Assembly (NCBI GenBank): GCA_024641225.1
Contig: JAHEDN010000105.1
Coordinates: 1 to 8,187, forward strand
Direction of reading: 5' to 3'
Source of the DNA: Burkholderiales bacterium
GTDB taxonomy: Bacteria > Pseudomonadota > Gammaproteobacteria > Burkholderiales > Burkholderiaceae_F
DNA: 8,187 nucleotides
Of this stretch, positions 6,042 through 8,187 are shown piece after piece. How positions within the stretch are numbered: the first letter of the stretch is position 1; every line of letters begins with the position of its first letter. A model generated the notes under the pieces. It had not been told where the DNA came from. It saw nothing but the letters and a program-made list of their open reading frames with translations, and ran no database searches. Position numbers and translations under genes: made by a program.

Positions 6042-6529
6042 TGCCGGCTGCGAATACCACGCTGCCGGCGTCGGGTCAGCGCGTGCAGGCCACCCTCGAT
6101 GCGCTCGGCATCAACAGCCGGGTGATCGAACTGACCGTAGCGGCCCGTACGTCGCAGCAGGCTGCCGACGCGCTCGGCGTCCAGGTCGGGTGCATCGCCA
6201 AGTCGCTTGTCTTCCGTGCCAGCCGATCGTCGCGAGCCGTGCTGGTGATCGCCGCCGGTGATCGGCGTATCGACGAAGAACGGGTTGGCGAAGTGCTGGG
6301 CGAGCCGATCGAGCGTGCGGCACCGGAGTTCGTGCGCGAACATAGCGGCTTTGCGATCGGTGGCGTGGCGCCGGTCGGTCATCCGGCCCCGCTGGTGACG
6401 TTCATCGACTCGTCGCTGCGCCGCTTCGAGACCGTGTGGGCTGCGGGAGGCACGCCGCACCACGTCTTCCCCATCGCGCCGGCCGATCTCGTGATCGCCA
6501 GCGGCGGTCGCGAGATCGACATCGTCTGA
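6041..6529 (+). CDS. YbaK/EbsC-family aminoacyl-tRNA deacylase
   Basis: A 162-residue stand-alone editing domain of the YbaK/ProX superfamily. Relatives hydrolyse mischarged tRNAs such as Cys- or Ala-tRNA(Pro) in the cytosol. K54 in GCIAKSLVF matches the conserved lysine of the family. The GGVAPVGHP segment (~107-115) is the family glycine-rich signature, and the C-terminus has the usual hydrophobic strand pattern (FPIAPADLVIASGG). Which tRNA it edits (YbaK Cys-Pro type or another ProX subtype) cannot be decided from this sequence. The ATG at 6041 overlaps the fabG-like stop by one base, and the next gene overlaps this stop in the same TGATG fashion, so it sits in a translationally coupled trio. 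An in-frame extension is not available because the preceding gene ends here. Confidence 0.88.
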   Translation: MPAANTTLPASGQRVQATLDALGINSRVIELTVAARTSQQAADALGVQVGCIAKSLVFRASRSSRAVLVIAAGDRRIDEERVGEVLGEPIERAAPEFVREHSGFAIGGVAPVGHPAPLVTFIDSSLRRFETVWAAGGTPHHVFPIAPADLVIASGGREIDIV

Positions 6530-7125
6530 TGGAAGCGAGCTTCGTATCCGCGGTCGTTCTGCTGCTGATCGTCTGCGATCCGGTCGGCAACATACCGATC
6601 TTCGTCAGCGCGCTGCAGGACGTGCCGCGGGAGCGTCGGCTCGCGATCATCCTGCGCGAATGTCTGATCGCCTTCGGGGTGCTGGTGGCCTTCGTGTTCG
6701 TCGGCGGTCCGTTCCTGCGTCTGCTGGGTCTGTCGGAGCTGAGCCTGCAGATCGGCGGCGCCGTCGTGCTGATGCTGGTTGCTCTGCGCATGGTGTTCCC
6801 GACCCCCGAAGGGGTCTTTGGACAGACGCCGGGCGGCGAACCGTTCATCGTGCCGCTGGCGGTGCCTGCGCTGGCAGGTCCCTCGGCGCTGGCCACCGTG
6901 CTGCTGCTCGTGGCGCGCGATCCGGCGCGCATCCCGCAGTGGGTGGCTGCGATCGGGGTCGTGATGGCGATCAGTGCGCTCGTGCTCGCCTTCTCCGAGC
7001 GGATCATGCGGCTGCTCGGCGAGCGCGTGACGCTGGCGTTCGAGCGGCTGCTCGGCCTCGTGCTTGCCGCGATTGCGGTCGAGCTGATGCTGCGCGGGAT
7101 CAAGACTTTTATCGCCAGCCTGTAG
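6529..7125 (+). CDS. MarC-family integral membrane protein
   Basis: A 198-residue inner-membrane protein with about six hydrophobic segments (roughly 4-25, 42-60, 72-90, 106-128, 136-155 and 171-195). The first half has DPVGNIPIF (17-25) and the second half PLAVPALAGPSA (109-120), the paired half-helix motifs of the MarC/YhgN (UPF0056) family, consistent with an internally duplicated fold. No transport substrate is firmly established for the family; the old link of MarC to multiple antibiotic resistance has not held up. The frame is open upstream to 6436 inside the deacylase gene, but that extension is Arg-rich and unlike the family; the ATG at 6529, overlapping the previous stop by one base (TGATG), gives the expected N-terminus. 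The gene symbol is left blank because several paralogues (MarC, YhgN, YchE) fit. Confidence 0.9.
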   Translation: MEASFVSAVVLLLIVCDPVGNIPIFVSALQDVPRERRLAIILRECLIAFGVLVAFVFVGGPFLRLLGLSELSLQIGGAVVLMLVALRMVFPTPEGVFGQTPGGEPFIVPLAVPALAGPSALATVLLLVARDPARIPQWVAAIGVVMAISALVLAFSERIMRLLGERVTLAFERLLGLVLAAIAVELMLRGIKTFIASL

Positions 7126-7137
7126 CGGACGTATCGC

Positions 7138-8187
7138 GTGCACCTGCTTTTCGACGACGATGGCAGCTTCAAGGCGGGAACCGTGCTCGCCTCAACGGAC
7201 TCGTCCTACCAGGTGGAGACTGCCAGCGGCAAGCGCACCAAGGTGCGCGCTTCGCATGTGCTGTTGCGTTTCGAGAGGCCGGCCCCTGCTGCGCTGCTGC
7301 AGCAGGCGACCATTGACGCCGAGGTGATCGACATTGATTTTCTCTGGGAGTGCGCGCCGCAGCAGGAGTTCGGCTTCGACGAGATGGCGCGCGAGTATTA
7401 CGGGCATGCTCCGTCGGCGGTCGAGGCCGCCGCGATTCTGCTCCGCCTGCATGGCGCACCGGTGTACTTCCATCGCAAGGGCCGCGGACGCTTCCGTCCC
7501 GCGCCGCCGGAGATCCTCCGGCAGGCACTTGCCACGGTCGAGCGCCGGCGCCGGCAGGAAGAGCACAAGCAGCGGCTTGTTGAGATGCTCAAGGAGGGCG
7601 AACTGCCGCCAGAGATCGCCGCGCTCGGCGCGGCCTTGCTGGTGAGGCCCGACAGGAACAGCATCGAATACAAAGCCGTCGAGCAGGCGGCCAGCGAACT
7701 GCATCTGACTCCGCTGCGCCTTCTCCTTGCGCGCGGTGCGATCGCCTCGCCGTACCGCTGGCATCTCGACAGCTTCCTCGCGGCCACCTTTCCGCACGGT
7801 GTCGGCTTTTCGGCCGGCCTGCCGCAGCCCCGATTTGCCAGTGACGAACTGACGCTGGCGCCGGTGGCGGCGTTTTCAATCGACGATTCGGCCACGACCG
7901 AGATCGACGATGCGTTTTCGGTGCAGTTCCTCGAAGATCGCGTTCGGGTTGGCATCCATATCGCCGCACCGGCGACGGCGATCGGTCGTGGCGATGCACT
8001 GGACCTGGTCGCGCGTGGCCGGATGTCGACGGTCTACGCCCCCGGTATGAAAATCACCATGCTGCCCGAGCGATGGATCACCCGGTTCTCGCTAGCCGCC
8101 GGCCACGCGCTGCCGGCGCTGTCGCTGTACATCGATGTCGACCATGACAGCTTCCGTCCGCTCGGTTTCGACACCCGGCTCGAGCGG
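7138..8187 (+). CDS. RNB-domain ribonuclease, RNase II/R family (3' end outside window)
   Basis: An open frame of 350 codons runs from a GTG at 7138 to the right edge with no stop. The N-terminal region starts MHLLFDDDGSFKAGTVLA, followed by small-domain-like sequence (~1-50), a basic charged segment (ERRRRQEEHKQR, ~138-149), and the start of the RNB catalytic domain. The metal-site motif is IDDSATTEIDDA at 248-259, aligning with RNase II D201...D207-x-D209-D210: D249, D257 and D258 are kept, while the D207 position is E255. MSTVYAPGMKITMLP follows. The family degrades RNA processively 3' to 5'. The stop before it is the marC stop (7123-7125) and the Shine-Dalgarno is weak (AGCGGA). The start is chosen because it matches the N-terminus I recall for betaproteobacterial members. 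RNase II versus another RNB subtype is undecided. Confidence 0.9.
   Translation, partial: MHLLFDDDGSFKAGTVLASTDSSYQVETASGKRTKVRASHVLLRFERPAPAALLQQATIDAEVIDIDFLWECAPQQEFGFDEMAREYYGHAPSAVEAAAILLRLHGAPVYFHRKGRGRFRPAPPEILRQALATVERRRRQEEHKQRLVEMLKEGELPPEIAALGAALLVRPDRNSIEYKAVEQAASELHLTPLRLLLARGAIASPYRWHLDSFLAATFPHGVGFSAGLPQPRFASDELTLAPVAAFSIDDSATTEIDDAFSVQFLEDRVRVGIHIAAPATAIGRGDALDLVARGRMSTVYAPGMKITMLPERWITRFSLAAGHALPALSLYIDVDHDSFRPLGFDTRLER

Noticed and set aside
6436..6528. Upstream extension of the MarC frame into the deacylase gene
   Set aside because: The 31 extra residues are Arg-rich, lie fully within the preceding gene and would put a charged tail before the first membrane helix; the ATG at 6529 gives the family N-terminus.

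Overview
This window is GC-rich chromosomal DNA packed with housekeeping genes. It looks like a proteobacterium, most likely a betaproteobacterium. The pointers are the linked sets tlpA-aroQ-accB-accC and mpl-yqiA-RNB ribonuclease, the E. coli-like length and active-site numbering of AccB and AccC, and the presence of a meso-DAP tripeptide ligase (Mpl). The taxonomic call is inference from gene content and remembered gene order, not from a search. I see no rRNA, tRNA, CRISPR array, insertion sequence, phage gene or attachment site.

Left half (1-3258, all on the minus strand, read right to left): a conserved protein of unknown function carries what looks like a decayed nucleotidyltransferase signature. 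It overlaps by 4 bp a membrane-anchored TlpA-type thioredoxin. After a 92-bp gap holding a plausible sigma-70 promoter come aroQ (type II 3-dehydroquinate dehydratase), accB (biotin carboxyl carrier protein) and accC (biotin carboxylase, cut by the window edge). Two abutting GC-rich hairpins fill the short aroQ-accB gap, just before a consensus Shine-Dalgarno for accB.

A 62-bp divergent intergenic region (3259-3320) separates this block from the right half.

Right half (3321-8187, all on the plus strand): mpl (murein tripeptide recycling, TTG start), a YqiA-type alpha/beta hydrolase (GTG start, overlapping mpl), a FabG-like short-chain dehydrogenase with NAD(H)-type cofactor residues, a YbaK-type aminoacyl-tRNA deacylase, a MarC-family membrane protein, and the first 350 codons of an RNB-domain ribonuclease. 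Spacings are -4, +25, -1, -1 and +12 bp, so this is probably one operon with several stop/start couplings.

Functionally, the left operon pairs shikimate-pathway dehydration with the first step of fatty-acid synthesis, plus a periplasmic redox protein. The right operon pairs peptidoglycan recycling with fatty-acid or acyl reduction, translation quality control and RNA turnover. I found no convincing previously undescribed system. The best leads are the possible pseudo-nucleotidyltransferase beside mpl, the three-gene fabG-ybaK-marC block between yqiA and the ribonuclease, and the hairpin pair before accB.
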